IMG/VR virus record: IMGVR_UViG_3300046167_000873
Coordinates: 1-64,000 of that record
Reading direction: 5' to 3' (one strand)
Source: a virus
Length of the DNA: 64,000 nt
Numbering within the stretch: position 1 is the stretch's first letter; each line of letters opens with the position of its first letter. The notes beneath the pieces were generated by a model, which worked only from the letters and a program-made list of their open reading frames with translations, made no database searches and was not told the origin of the DNA. A program made the position numbers and the translations under genes. Of this stretch, positions 38,719-47,282 are shown one piece after another.

Positions 38719-39845
38719 TTACTTATCCTTTCGATCTCTTGACGTATTTCCATAGCGCCTGATTTCGTACCAAATTTATGACCATGTACTGCACCACCAG
38801 CATTAGCAAGATAATCATTACCAATTCTATTCGTAATCGGTTCGATGAGTCCTGCATGCATACCACAACTAAGTATTGGTATTGTATTACATTCTCGTAG
38901 CGCGTGTACACAGTTCATTGTTTCAGAATCGTCGTGGTTACTATAACCACCAAGCATTCCTACTTGAATAGAATCAACACCGCAGAGTGTTGCGAGACGA
39001 CACATGACTGGCCATGATATACTATATCGGTGTGATTTATCGCACATGACTTTTGAGCCACTGCTTTGATAATGCATAAACAGGGGTAAATCCATACGAC
39101 GGATACTATGGTATGCACCTAATCCGCTAAAGACATTAACATGCACACCACGACCACCTAATTCGCTCACCATCAAAGCTCTCTCACTAATCACATGAGG
39201 ATCACCATTTATGGTATGGCAAAACATTATATTAGAATTAATTCGTTCTAAATAATTTGCGACTGCATCGACACGTTCATATAAAGGAGCTATTGCTGGG
39301 TTAGACATGATTTCATCTTCTTTGATAAAATCAACACCACCATCAACCAGCATTGATACCATGTCGATCAACGTCTTTGTAGTAATCCCAATCTTTGGTT
39401 TGATAATACTACCAAATAACGGTTTATCATATTGCCCAGTTTTTTCTCTTAGACCAGATAACCCAATCTTTGGCTTATAAAAAAGCTTTTCAATTCTATC
39501 AGGGAAGGATATATCAATGAGTCGGCATTTTTCAACAATTTCAATGTCAGTATGACCGCCCATCAATTGACAAAGCAAATGGCTAATGCCGTCGTTTTTC
39601 CAATCTGTATTACAAACAGGATATGCAATACAAATAACGTCGTCACGATTCAAGTCCACAATTTTACATGCGAACTTCTCTATCATTTCCTGCGTTTCCC
39701 AGTCATTACGAATATCAGGATTACCGATACTCTGACCAATTGCTATTGCGTAAGCTGCTTCTTCAATTGTTGTCTTAGATTCGATTTCATAGCAAGCAAG
39801 GACATAGTCATTCCTTAACTCTTCCATCTTCCGATATAAGTTCAT
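38715..39845 (-). CDS. RuBisCO-like protein (form IV type)
   Basis: The 376-residue protein aligns by eye to the RuBisCO large chain TIM barrel: GSIIKPKIG (K149, equivalent of active-site Lys175), GGVDFIKEDE (K175, D177 and E178, equivalents of the carbamylated Lys201 and the metal ligands), LSCGMHAG and AGGAVHGH (phosphate-binding loops). Loop-6 Lys is absent (GMLGGYSN) and the Arg of HR is Tyr (FMHYQ), and the N-terminal domain is short. So it keeps the metal/carbamate site but not carboxylation, as in form IV proteins that enolise or isomerise sugar phosphates. ATG with GGAG box; overlaps cupin and gp47. Confidence 0.88.
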   Translation of the reverse strand: MNLYRKMEELRNDYVLACYEIESKTTIEEAAYAIAIGQSIGNPDIRNDWETQEMIEKFACKIVDLNRDDVICIAYPVCNTDWKNDGISHLLCQLMGGHTDIEIVEKCRLIDISFPDRIEKLFYKPKIGLSGLREKTGQYDKPLFGSIIKPKIGITTKTLIDMVSMLVDGGVDFIKEDEIMSNPAIAPLYERVDAVANYLERINSNIMFCHTINGDPHVISERALMVSELGGRGVHVNVFSGLGAYHSIRRMDLPLFMHYQSSGSKVMCDKSHRYSISWPVMCRLATLCGVDSIQVGMLGGYSNHDDSETMNCVHALRECNTIPILSCGMHAGLIEPITNRIGNDYLANAGGAVHGHKFGTKSGAMEIRQEIERISK

Positions 39846-40233
39846 CTAATTGTTCTCCACGGTATTCTGTTATCTTATCTCCTGGGATACTAGGAGCTTT
39901 CACGCATACTATCACACAATCTTCTAAAAATACAGGTTTAACGATAGATTTTTTAGGAACAACAAATACAGATTCAGGTTCAATAATCGTACCATAAATT
40001 GACATCTTGCCTGTCACGAGTACATTGTATTCATCATGAGATCGATGGTAGTGTGCTGGCCAATCTTCCCCCTTGCTGTGTTTAAAAACACCAACTTCAA
40101 ATTTAGAAGTCTTTAAAACGGATGGTTCGAAATTACCGATAAACCAACCTCTTGTAAATTCAGAAAGTGGTATTACCCTCATTTGTCGGTTACCAAATTT
40201 TAAACCGAAAATTCTTTTAATCAACTTAATCAT
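39808..40233 (-). CDS. Cupin-domain protein
   Basis: I start at MIKLIKRIFGLKF, which overlaps the carbamoyltransferase stop; upstream ATGs in frame lie deeper in that gene and are less likely. Residues near 50-64 (AHYHRSHDEYNVLVTG) are cupin motif 1 (HxHx-E), followed by a strand GTIIEPESVFVVPKK and PVFLEDCVIVCVKAPS. Such single-domain cupins occur in sugar and phage glycan loci and can be isomerases, epimerases or metal enzymes. It overlaps the RuBisCO-like gene by 38 bases. Confidence 0.75.
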   Translation of the reverse strand: MIKLIKRIFGLKFGNRQMRVIPLSEFTRGWFIGNFEPSVLKTSKFEVGVFKHSKGEDWPAHYHRSHDEYNVLVTGKMSIYGTIIEPESVFVVPKKSIVKPVFLEDCVIVCVKAPSIPGDKITEYRGEQLDELISEDGRVKE

Positions 40234-42001
40234 TTTTACGTACCACATAATTGCCCATGAATAAAATATCAATATCCATTTTCATAAACGCATTTAATGC
40301 ATCAGTAGGAGTTTCAACTATAGGTTCGCCATTATCATTGAATGAAGTATTAAGTACAATCGGCACACCAGTTTTCTCATTAACAGCACGAAGCAGTTTT
40401 GTTACTGTATGATTTTGTTCTTCGTTAACTGTTTGAATACGGCAGCTACGATCAAGATGTGAGATTGCTGGTATCTCAGAAACTTTATCTTCTTTTACTG
40501 TAAACGCATAAAGCATATACGGAGATTCAAAATCTTCTTCAAAGTAATCTGTAAGATACTCATCAAGAATAATACCGGCAAACGGCCTCCACTCTTCTCT
40601 ATGCTTCACCCTTTGATTAAGTATATCTTTATTTTCGGCTAATTTTGGGCTCATTAAAATAGACCGTGAACCAAGTGCTCTTGGACCAAACTCAGATCTA
40701 CCTTGAAACCATCCTACTATTTTATTATCGTTAATACATTCTGCTGCGATGTTATCAATATCAAATGGTCTATGTTCATAAAACAAACTATTTTCTGTTG
40801 ATCTATTAAATTCTTTGATCGCCTCTTCTATTTCATTACTATTATAATGCTTACCTAATAATGCAATATTATCAGGCATAGTAGGATGCTTACAACCTTG
40901 GCTAACAAGACCTAGAAACGCAGCACCTAAATGTAATCCTGTATCTGTAGTATACGGCGGAATGTGTACTCCTTTCATCATCGGCGTCTGTTTTAGCCAA
41001 GTGTTTGCTTTTACATTTAAAAATATACCACCTGAAAAACATACGTTATCTTCTAAGTATCCTTCCTTATAATATAAGGTCATCATTTTCTGAAGTGCGT
41101 CTTCGTGGTTACGCTGTAGAACGTATGCTTTTTCTGCATGTGACAGAGTAGTGCATTCTTCTGATGACCAATGCGGGTGATGCTCTCCAATGTATGGTCT
41201 GCCGTTATAACCAATCTCTTCATTTGTTATGGTGTAAATATATTTTTTTTCAAAATCTGGGTCTTTACCTAAATCTGAACCGTATGCACAAAGTCCCATA
41301 ATTTTTCCGTGCATAGAATCCATTTCACCACGGTAATGTTTTCCTGTATTATGCTCTATATCAATAATACTGCAAAAAATGCTTTCTGAACCTATTGCCC
41401 AATGTGAGCCTAAACAATTTGTATGTGGCAAATCGTGGAATATTCTAAACATGGATTTGTTTTTATTAAAATATCCTAACGCACCTCTTTCTGTAATAGA
41501 GGTTGGAAAAACAAATCTGCCTTCATCGTCTCGGGCTACGTGTGACGGAATACTCTCGCCTGAACCATCATTTGTAATAAACGCACCTTCTTCATACGGG
41601 CTTGTATAGATAGACACTGCTGCGTGGCAACTATGATGGGGATAAAATTCTATTTTTGCTTTTGGAAATAATCCCTCAAGCCGTTTTTGTAATTGATGTT
41701 CAAACCTTGATATTTTAAAAAGAGGTGATCCTGGAGTAGCGACACAAACCATATCGATCATATCTACAGTTAGTTTACCTGCTTCAAGGCAATACATAAT
41801 ACTTTGTTGCGGCTCTGATCCATCATATTTTACGCGAGAAAGCCTTTCTTCTTGGATACTACAGATGTGTTCTCCATCTATAAACAGGCTCGCTCCAGCA
41901 TCATGCACCCATTCTACCAGATGTTGTTCGATATCATTTTTAATATGGTCTTCATTTCTAGGATTCCAACCCCACGCACCATACACGCCGAGAATATTCA
42001 T
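40226..42001 (-). CDS. NodU/TobZ-family carbamoyltransferase
   Basis: The 591-residue protein has the family layout: N-terminal ASKHA-like domain with YPHHSCHAAVSIY near 118 (metal His) and GAFITNDGSGES, then the C-terminal part with GWFQGRSEFGPRALGSRSI near 430 and EWRPFAGIILDEY near 465. These enzymes transfer a carbamoyl group from carbamoyl phosphate, with ATP, to a sugar, antibiotic hydroxyl or, in some phages, hydroxymethylcytosine DNA. Its start overlaps the gp55 stop by 4 bases (ATGA) and it leads a three-gene insert between gp55 and gp47. Confidence 0.85.
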   Translation of the reverse strand: MNILGVYGAWGWNPRNEDHIKNDIEQHLVEWVHDAGASLFIDGEHICSIQEERLSRVKYDGSEPQQSIMYCLEAGKLTVDMIDMVCVATPGSPLFKISRFEHQLQKRLEGLFPKAKIEFYPHHSCHAAVSIYTSPYEEGAFITNDGSGESIPSHVARDDEGRFVFPTSITERGALGYFNKNKSMFRIFHDLPHTNCLGSHWAIGSESIFCSIIDIEHNTGKHYRGEMDSMHGKIMGLCAYGSDLGKDPDFEKKYIYTITNEEIGYNGRPYIGEHHPHWSSEECTTLSHAEKAYVLQRNHEDALQKMMTLYYKEGYLEDNVCFSGGIFLNVKANTWLKQTPMMKGVHIPPYTTDTGLHLGAAFLGLVSQGCKHPTMPDNIALLGKHYNSNEIEEAIKEFNRSTENSLFYEHRPFDIDNIAAECINDNKIVGWFQGRSEFGPRALGSRSILMSPKLAENKDILNQRVKHREEWRPFAGIILDEYLTDYFEEDFESPYMLYAFTVKEDKVSEIPAISHLDRSCRIQTVNEEQNHTVTKLLRAVNEKTGVPIVLNTSFNDNGEPIVETPTDALNAFMKMDIDILFMGNYVVRKND

Positions 42002-42516
42002 TCTTCAGTAAACCTCTCAACGCCTTTAAGTGTTTTTTTGTTGTTGTCTGTTTTTTTCTTGGATTCAAATTTATCAATAATAGGTTTCATTTTTTCATTT
42101 TGAATATTAAAGTCTTTGTATCCATTGCTACTTTCAGCTTCAAAAAAGTCAGCGTCGATAACAAGTTCTTCGAGAGATTTATATTTGACGTAGGTTTGCT
42201 TTTGCTCCTTTTCTATGCGCCGCAAAAAGGCAAACCAAATAATTCGAGTAAAATATCCAAACGGGTTTTTAGATTTTTCTGGATCAAAACTATGAACTGC
42301 AACAATACAGTTTTCTAGTGAATCGTTGATCATTTCATCTTTGTAAGTATAACCGACAAAATTACCACGGTTGGCAGTACGGGTGGCTATAAGGTAAAAA
42401 GCTTCACCAATCTTTTCTGGTATTCTTGGCACTTCACCGTCAAGTGCTTCATTACATGATTTACGATAATCGACTAGCAGTTGATAAAATTCTTTGTTGT
42501 CTATATAGTTTGCCAT
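41998..42516 (-). CDS. 55: Late sigma factor gp55
   Basis: The 172-residue protein (T4 gp55, 185) has the sigma-region-2 pattern GYTYKDEMINDSLENCIVAV, FGYFTRIIWFAFLRRIEKEQ and KSLEELVID of phage late sigma factors. gp55 directs host RNA polymerase to TATAAATA promoters with gp33 and gp45. Several such promoters are in this window. It is coupled to the 116-aa gene upstream and the carbamoyltransferase downstream. Confidence 0.9.
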   Translation of the reverse strand: MANYIDNKEFYQLLVDYRKSCNEALDGEVPRIPEKIGEAFYLIATRTANRGNFVGYTYKDEMINDSLENCIVAVHSFDPEKSKNPFGYFTRIIWFAFLRRIEKEQKQTYVKYKSLEELVIDADFFEAESSNGYKDFNIQNEKMKPIIDKFESKKKTDNNKKTLKGVERFTEE

Positions 42517-42866
42517 CAGTGTAATTCCTTTTGACTGGTTTTTTTGGCAAACAAGTTTTCAACATCATAATCTCGATTAAAATATTTGTTTGCATAGGAT
42601 TTATAATACTCAATTATTTCTGGTTGTAAATCTTTATGTATATGTAGGATATCTTCATTGTAAAAAAGTGCATCAGCACCAGTCGTTAAGGGTTGGTACT
42701 TAGTAAACTCCAAACCAGTTGAAACCTTTCCTTCAGTCTCATATTCAGAATCATATGTTTTAACCTTTAGTCGCAATGCATCTAAAATATCAATAGACGT
42801 ATCCGAAGATATCTCTAGCTTACCTAACACATTGGTTTCATTTTTTAAAACAACGAGTACAATCAT
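42516..42866 (-). CDS. Hypothetical protein (116 aa)
   Basis: The 116-residue protein starts MIVLVVLKNETNVLGKLEIS, a strand-rich beginning, and has a late LQPEIIEYYKSYANKYFNRD helix. Its start touches the uvsW stop by 1 base, and it ends on the gp55 start. Not recognised. Confidence 0.65.
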   Translation of the reverse strand: MIVLVVLKNETNVLGKLEISSDTSIDILDALRLKVKTYDSEYETEGKVSTGLEFTKYQPLTTGADALFYNEDILHIHKDLQPEIIEYYKSYANKYFNRDYDVENLFAKKTSQKELH

Positions 42867-44333
42867 TTACACATCCTTTATTTCTACTTTTCTTACAGTA
42901 TATTCGTGTTGCTCAAGATCATACTGCTTCACACGTTCCATCAAATGATTTAGTGTGTAATTTGTTTTTGATCCCCAACTTAAATCATCAGCAATGTCAT
43001 ATAATGTTGCACTATCTTTTGTGCTAGATGTTCTTAGTCCACGGCCAATAGATTGAAGATTCCGTATCTTTGTTTTAAAAGGTGATGCGTAAATAATATT
43101 ATGCAAGTTCTTAATGTTGATACCAGTAGAGAAAGTGCCGTAGCTAGCTATAACAATGGCATCACTTTCATTTTCAACAATTGCTCTAATTTCATTACGT
43201 GTTTCACCTTTAACCTTACCATGCACGAAATAAACTTTCCTATCTTCGCTCACCATTTTTTTAATACTTTCATGCAATATTTTACCATGCTTCTCAACAT
43301 ATTGAAACAAAAGAAGGGTATTACCATTCAAAGATAACGTCAAGTCCCGTATGAATTTATTTCTTATTTCATGAGAACAAAGAAAATCCATCTCTTCTTG
43401 ATACTTATTTTTACTATTTTTCTTTCGTGTTAACTCGGAATATTTTAACGTTATAATTTTTATTTGTAGTTTTGCAAGATAGTTCATATCCTGTAGTTCG
43501 CGCGTGGTGATCACTTTATTAACAGGCCCAAATAGACCTTCAAGAACCAATTGATGCGTCTGAGAATCATCTAGGGAGCCTGTGAAGCCATATCTGTATG
43601 GTGTGTTAACAAGTTTTGTCATTAACGTAGTACATGATTTAGCTTTAAATAAATGGGCTTCATCACCAATAACCACACTAAACTTATCAAACCATTCTTT
43701 CTTTAACTTATAGACAGATTGCCATGTGGTAATAACAATTGGTTTATCGGTTTCTTTAGATTGCCCAGTATATATTTTATGACAATACTTTTCTGATTTA
43801 AAACCGTAATCTTCAAAATCAGAATATATCTGGTGTACAAGTGTTACTGTAGGAACAATGAGAAGTGTTGGCTTAAGATGCCAACGCATAATCATATAAA
43901 TAATAAATGACTTACCGGAACCAGTGGGAGAAAGGAATAGAGAACGACTATTACATATAGCGTCCTTAAAAGCCTCAATCTGATATTCTCTTTGGTCGAA
44001 GTTAGGAGGAAGACTAACGAGCTGTTCATCAATAAACTTTTTAGCTGCTTCAATTGTAAAATCAATTGGTCTACTATCATAAGTGTAACTGACATGGTAG
44101 CCTCTTTCTTCTGCGAATTGCTCTATATATTTATTGAGACCAGAATAGAGAAATCCAGTAGCAGTATTTAAAAGACGTATTTTCCCATCCCACATTCGAT
44201 TTCGGTAACTAGGCATGAATTCTGCACCAGGTACTTTGAATGTAAAGTGTTCACTGAGTTGATTAAAGACGCCTCTATCATCGATTTGAATTTGGTTATA
44301 AACTTCATCAACTTTGTTGATTTTAATTTCCAT
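42867..44333 (-). CDS. uvsW: DNA/RNA helicase UvsW
   Basis: The 488-residue protein has an N-terminal double-stranded DNA binding region and SF2 helicase motifs: LSPTGSGKSF near 133 (Walker A), GDEAHLF near 222 (DEAH box), FTGSLDDSQTHQ near 250, and SIGRGLRTSS near 430 (motif VI). Length matches T4 UvsW (502). It unwinds branched DNA and R-loops and regulates origin use. Translation continues from uvsY with a 1-base gap. Confidence 0.92.
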   Translation of the reverse strand: MEIKINKVDEVYNQIQIDDRGVFNQLSEHFTFKVPGAEFMPSYRNRMWDGKIRLLNTATGFLYSGLNKYIEQFAEERGYHVSYTYDSRPIDFTIEAAKKFIDEQLVSLPPNFDQREYQIEAFKDAICNSRSLFLSPTGSGKSFIIYMIMRWHLKPTLLIVPTVTLVHQIYSDFEDYGFKSEKYCHKIYTGQSKETDKPIVITTWQSVYKLKKEWFDKFSVVIGDEAHLFKAKSCTTLMTKLVNTPYRYGFTGSLDDSQTHQLVLEGLFGPVNKVITTRELQDMNYLAKLQIKIITLKYSELTRKKNSKNKYQEEMDFLCSHEIRNKFIRDLTLSLNGNTLLLFQYVEKHGKILHESIKKMVSEDRKVYFVHGKVKGETRNEIRAIVENESDAIVIASYGTFSTGINIKNLHNIIYASPFKTKIRNLQSIGRGLRTSSTKDSATLYDIADDLSWGSKTNYTLNHLMERVKQYDLEQHEYTVRKVEIKDV

Positions 44334-44334
44334 A

Positions 44335-44775
44335 TTACGCGCCTGTTTGGAAGCGTGCCCAATCTATTGCAGATTTAATATGAAAACCACGATTTGATAT
44401 CGTCTTAATAATATCTGTAAGAAGTTCAACCTTTTCACCTTGATATGCAACTTTAAGATTCATTCTAATAATATCATTATCAGCATCAATATAGTTGTTC
44501 ACATCAGATTTTAAGATTCGTCCTTTAGAAGGAAGTTTCCAGCCCTTTTCAACTTGCTCTGGAGTAGGTCCATCTAGATAAAATTCTTGTTTTTCTAATC
44601 TGAGTTTTTTGAGCTCGCCTTGTATTTTCTTATGATTAATGCGCTCAAACGAAAGGATTTTATAATATTTTTGGTGGAGTTTTGCAAGCTCAAGAGCAGC
44701 ATTACCTAACTCACCTGGATTAATCTCACAATCTATTTGCCAAGCACTAAATATTTCTTCTAAAGTCATAGCCAA
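44335..44775 (-). CDS. uvsY: Recombination mediator UvsY
   Basis: The 146-residue protein has the UvsY pattern: TLEEIFSAWQIDCEINPGELGN, helical LAKLHQKYYKILSFERI and a conserved end RGFHIKSAIDWARFQTG. UvsY loads UvsX on gp32-coated ssDNA. T4 UvsY is 137 residues. A 53-base gap separates it from the tube-like protein gene upstream. Confidence 0.88.
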   Translation of the reverse strand: MAMTLEEIFSAWQIDCEINPGELGNAALELAKLHQKYYKILSFERINHKKIQGELKKLRLEKQEFYLDGPTPEQVEKGWKLPSKGRILKSDVNNYIDADNDIIRMNLKVAYQGEKVELLTDIIKTISNRGFHIKSAIDWARFQTGA

Positions 44776-44828
44776 TTTTCACGATTAAAACTTCATTATA
44801 TTATACTTATAAGCGTCTGTACAATTGT

Positions 44829-45332
44829 TTACAGATAAGACCAAGTATACTTTTTAAATTTAAATCCAACTTGTGCCTCTACATATTCTATTGTAGAATC
44901 TTTTGTGTCGAATGTTATATCGGTTAATGATACAGGAAACATATCTTCGAAATCTATCCTTATAATAGGATTCATAGCACTCGAAAGTATATTAATGTGA
45001 CCATCAGATTCAACACCTTCACCTATAAGAGTTTTATCCGTCTCAGCGATCTTTTTGAATTGCTCGAATGTATCAGGAAATGCAATGCTTTGTAACCATT
45101 CATAGATAGAAATATAATTGCCTAAATCTTCGTTGATTTTAAATGAAACAATTAACTCACCATTATATTCCCAATGATCTCCATAGACTGGAAGCTTCTT
45201 GAATGGGTTTGGCTGTTCAGTATACCCAAGATTGACACCTGGAATACTAACTGATTGTACAAAGAAATTTAACTCAGGAAGCTTTCTAATATGAAAATTA
45301 AAGCCAACCGGGGATAACATATTTTTATTCAT
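44829..45332 (-). CDS. Tail-tube-family structural protein
   Basis: The 167-residue protein has an SPVGFNFHIRKLPELNFFVQSVSIPG start, the hallmark of gp19-fold tube proteins (FxV...S..IPG), and ends YVEAQVGFKFKKYTW. Real gp19 is at 62735-63241, so this is a paralog that could be a tube initiator or baseplate tube protein (gp48/gp54-like). It stands away from the other virion genes, beyond gp23. Confidence 0.7.
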   Translation of the reverse strand: MNKNMLSPVGFNFHIRKLPELNFFVQSVSIPGVNLGYTEQPNPFKKLPVYGDHWEYNGELIVSFKINEDLGNYISIYEWLQSIAFPDTFEQFKKIAETDKTLIGEGVESDGHINILSSAMNPIIRIDFEDMFPVSLTDITFDTKDSTIEYVEAQVGFKFKKYTWSYL

Positions 45333-45574
45333 AGTTTGTATACTCCGTTTACCGTGATTTCAAAATCACCTTGACCTGTCATATAAGAATACAATACTTC
45401 TGGTTTACAGTAATGAACCATGCTTTTTTCATTTGTCATCTTATTTATCTTTATATAAGCACTACATTCCTTAATAGGAATTGTACTAAAGATTTCATAG
45501 TTTGTATACTGCTTTGTTGTATACATGTTAGGTGCAGTTGTGATTATCAAGTAGAGTATAACGGTATGTATCAT
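45329..45574 (-). CDS. Hypothetical protein with N-terminal hydrophobic segment (81 aa)
   Basis: The 81-residue protein begins with a hydrophobic run (MIHTVILYLIITTAP) that could be a signal peptide, then a strand-rich polar part with two Cys. It overlaps both neighbours by 4 bases. Function unknown. Confidence 0.6.
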   Translation of the reverse strand: MIHTVILYLIITTAPNMYTTKQYTNYEIFSTIPIKECSAYIKINKMTNEKSMVHYCKPEVLYSYMTGQGDFEITVNGVYKL

Positions 45575-45819
45575 CTTGGTGGCAAATGTCCTCTATTTTC
45601 TTCTACTAAAAAACTCATATAGCAGTGATCAGGGTCCCAAAAGAATATCTTATCTATTACTGCCCTTGCTATAGCGGCTGACTTATAACCTTTTTGCTGG
45701 TATCTCCACATAGCACTACTAATAGTTTCATCTGGATAACCACCGCCTAATGTAAATACAGTCCAAAGAAGTTGATCAATAGCAATGAGTATGTTTTTAA
45801 TTCTAATTGTAATACTCAT
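45571..45819 (-). CDS. Conserved phage hypothetical protein (82 aa)
   Basis: The protein has ILIAIDQLLWTVFTLGGGYPDETISSAMWR near 10-40 and a later DKIFFWDPDHCYMSF segment, a short conserved phage pattern I have seen without an assigned function. It follows the gp23 terminator. Confidence 0.6.
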   Translation of the reverse strand: MSITIRIKNILIAIDQLLWTVFTLGGGYPDETISSAMWRYQQKGYKSAAIARAVIDKIFFWDPDHCYMSFLVEENRGHLPPR

Positions 45820-45842
45820 AAATTTACTTCCCGTTTTTTGAT

Positions 45843-45869
45843 GAAAAAAAAGGGAGTCCGAAGACCCCC
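45843..45869 (-). terminator. Intrinsic terminator after gp23
   Basis: On the minus strand GGGGGTC, loop TTCG, GACTCCC (one mismatch) is followed by eight T. A second palindrome TCCTTTATAAAGGA (45880-45893) lies just before it. It ends the gp23 transcript. Confidence 0.85.
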
Positions 45870-45900
45870 CATAAAACGTCCTTTATAAAGGATCTTTTTA

Positions 45901-47232
45901 TTACATCAAGTTGGCAATAGTGCTCGCACGGTAGTAGACGTTGGAGTTAGCATCGATGCCAGATCCAGTTGCCCAATCACCTGACTTAGTAGCACCCTGT
46001 GAGAATGGGTTAGCAACCATGCCGTAGCGAGTCTTGAAGCCAATCTTAGGCTGGAAGGTATCTTGATCAACCGCACGTACCATTTGCAGAGGTACATATG
46101 GGCAGTAGAAGATACCAGCGTCGAATGCACCAGCACCCTTGTAGCCAATGTTCATATACTGAGTAGTAGCATATGGATCAATGTATACACGGAAACGACC
46201 ATTCAGAACACCAGCGAAAGTGTTACCAGTATCGTCAACAGCAAGGTTGTTGCTGTTAAGAGCAGGCGTGTAATCAAGAACACCAGCCATCTGAAGAGCA
46301 GAAGCTACGTCAGAAGAACAGATGATGATGTTAGCCTTACCACGACGAGTGTCTTTAGCAACCTTGTTAGCTTCACGTTCAATGTGGAACATAAGACCCT
46401 TGAACTTCTCAACAGACCAGCGACCAGAAGCATCAACGTCAAGGTTGAATGTACCAGCAACAGCAGTTGTAGAATCTTGTGAACCAGGAACAGCAACACG
46501 GTTAACAGTACGCACGACTTCACGGTTGATTTCAGCAAGAATCTCAGCAGCAAGAATGTTGCTCAGTTCAGCTTCAGCGTCAAGACCATGTACAGCTTTC
46601 AAGTCTTGAGCAAGTTCAAGCGAGTAATCAGCTTTAAGTGCACGAGTGTTAGCAGTAACAGTTACTTTGTCAATGGTGAATGCCATCTCGCCGAAAGCGT
46701 TACCGTCAGCTCCACCAAGCTTCTCAGCATCAGCAGTAGCCATACCAGTACCTGAAGCTCCAGCTTGTGAGTCACCAGTGTGAGCACCAGTACCAGAGAA
46801 GTCAGTATCAGCTTCGTTGTAGAATGCTTCTTCGAAAGAATCACGATCAGCAGGGTTAGCAGTGTTAGCTGCATATTGTGAACGCATTGCGAAGATAAGA
46901 CCAGTAGGACCAGACATGGGCTGAACGCCACAGATGTCATAAGCCATCAGGTTTGGCATAGCACGACGAACAAGGCTGATCAGAATTGGATCAAAACCTT
47001 GGATAGGACCTGCTGAACCAGAACCCATACCTTGGCTTGTTACAGCGTTGGTTGGCTCTTCGTTCAACATGGATTGATTAGCACCGATAGCAGCATTCTC
47101 GCGAAGTGCCTTTTCAGTGTTCTCAAGAACCATAGCCGTTACAGAACGACGATGTGAGTCAGTAATTTCTGGAAGATCCGGATGCGAAATCACTGGGGCC
47201 CACTTAGATTGAATTTCTTCTTTTAAATTCAT
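45901..47232 (-). CDS. 23: Major capsid protein gp23
   Basis: The 443-residue protein has gp23 features: N-terminal SHRRSVTAMVLENTEKAL, GFDPILISLVRRAMPNLMAYDICGVQPMSGPTG-type region split by GTGSGSAGP, EMAFTIDKVTVTANTRALKADYSLELAQDLKA, and FYCPYVPLQMVRAVDQDTFQPKIGFKTRYG near the end. It is shorter than T4 gp23 (521), as in other marine T4-like phages. It forms capsid hexamers. A likely gp21 cleavage site is after LNE58. Late promoter upstream and terminator downstream. Confidence 0.95.
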   Translation of the reverse strand: MNLKEEIQSKWAPVISHPDLPEITDSHRRSVTAMVLENTEKALRENAAIGANQSMLNEEPTNAVTSQGMGSGSAGPIQGFDPILISLVRRAMPNLMAYDICGVQPMSGPTGLIFAMRSQYAANTANPADRDSFEEAFYNEADTDFSGTGAHTGDSQAGASGTGMATADAEKLGGADGNAFGEMAFTIDKVTVTANTRALKADYSLELAQDLKAVHGLDAEAELSNILAAEILAEINREVVRTVNRVAVPGSQDSTTAVAGTFNLDVDASGRWSVEKFKGLMFHIEREANKVAKDTRRGKANIIICSSDVASALQMAGVLDYTPALNSNNLAVDDTGNTFAGVLNGRFRVYIDPYATTQYMNIGYKGAGAFDAGIFYCPYVPLQMVRAVDQDTFQPKIGFKTRYGMVANPFSQGATKSGDWATGSGIDANSNVYYRASTIANLM

Positions 47233-47268
47233 TTGTTGCTCCTATTTTTATTTGGATATACTTATCTA

Positions 47269-47276
47269 TATTTATA
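47269..47276 (-). promoter_or_regulatory. Late promoter TATAAATA for gp23
   Basis: An exact TATAAATA lies 37 bases before the gp23 ATG on the minus strand, in the 50-base gap after gp22. Confidence 0.9.
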
Positions 47277-47282
47277 AAAAAG

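Noticed and set aside
44776-44828. TATAAT-like sequence before uvsY as a middle promoter
   Set aside because: A TATAATATAAT is present, but neither GTTTAC at the right spacing nor a clear MotA box is seen.
45442-45449. GATAAATA inside the 81-aa gene as a late promoter
   Set aside because: It lies within a coding region about 110 bases from the next start; chance occurrence is likely in AT-rich DNA.
46063-46609. Long plus-strand open frames inside gp23
   Set aside because: They are out-of-frame shadows of a strongly coding capsid gene; no ribosome site or homology supports them.
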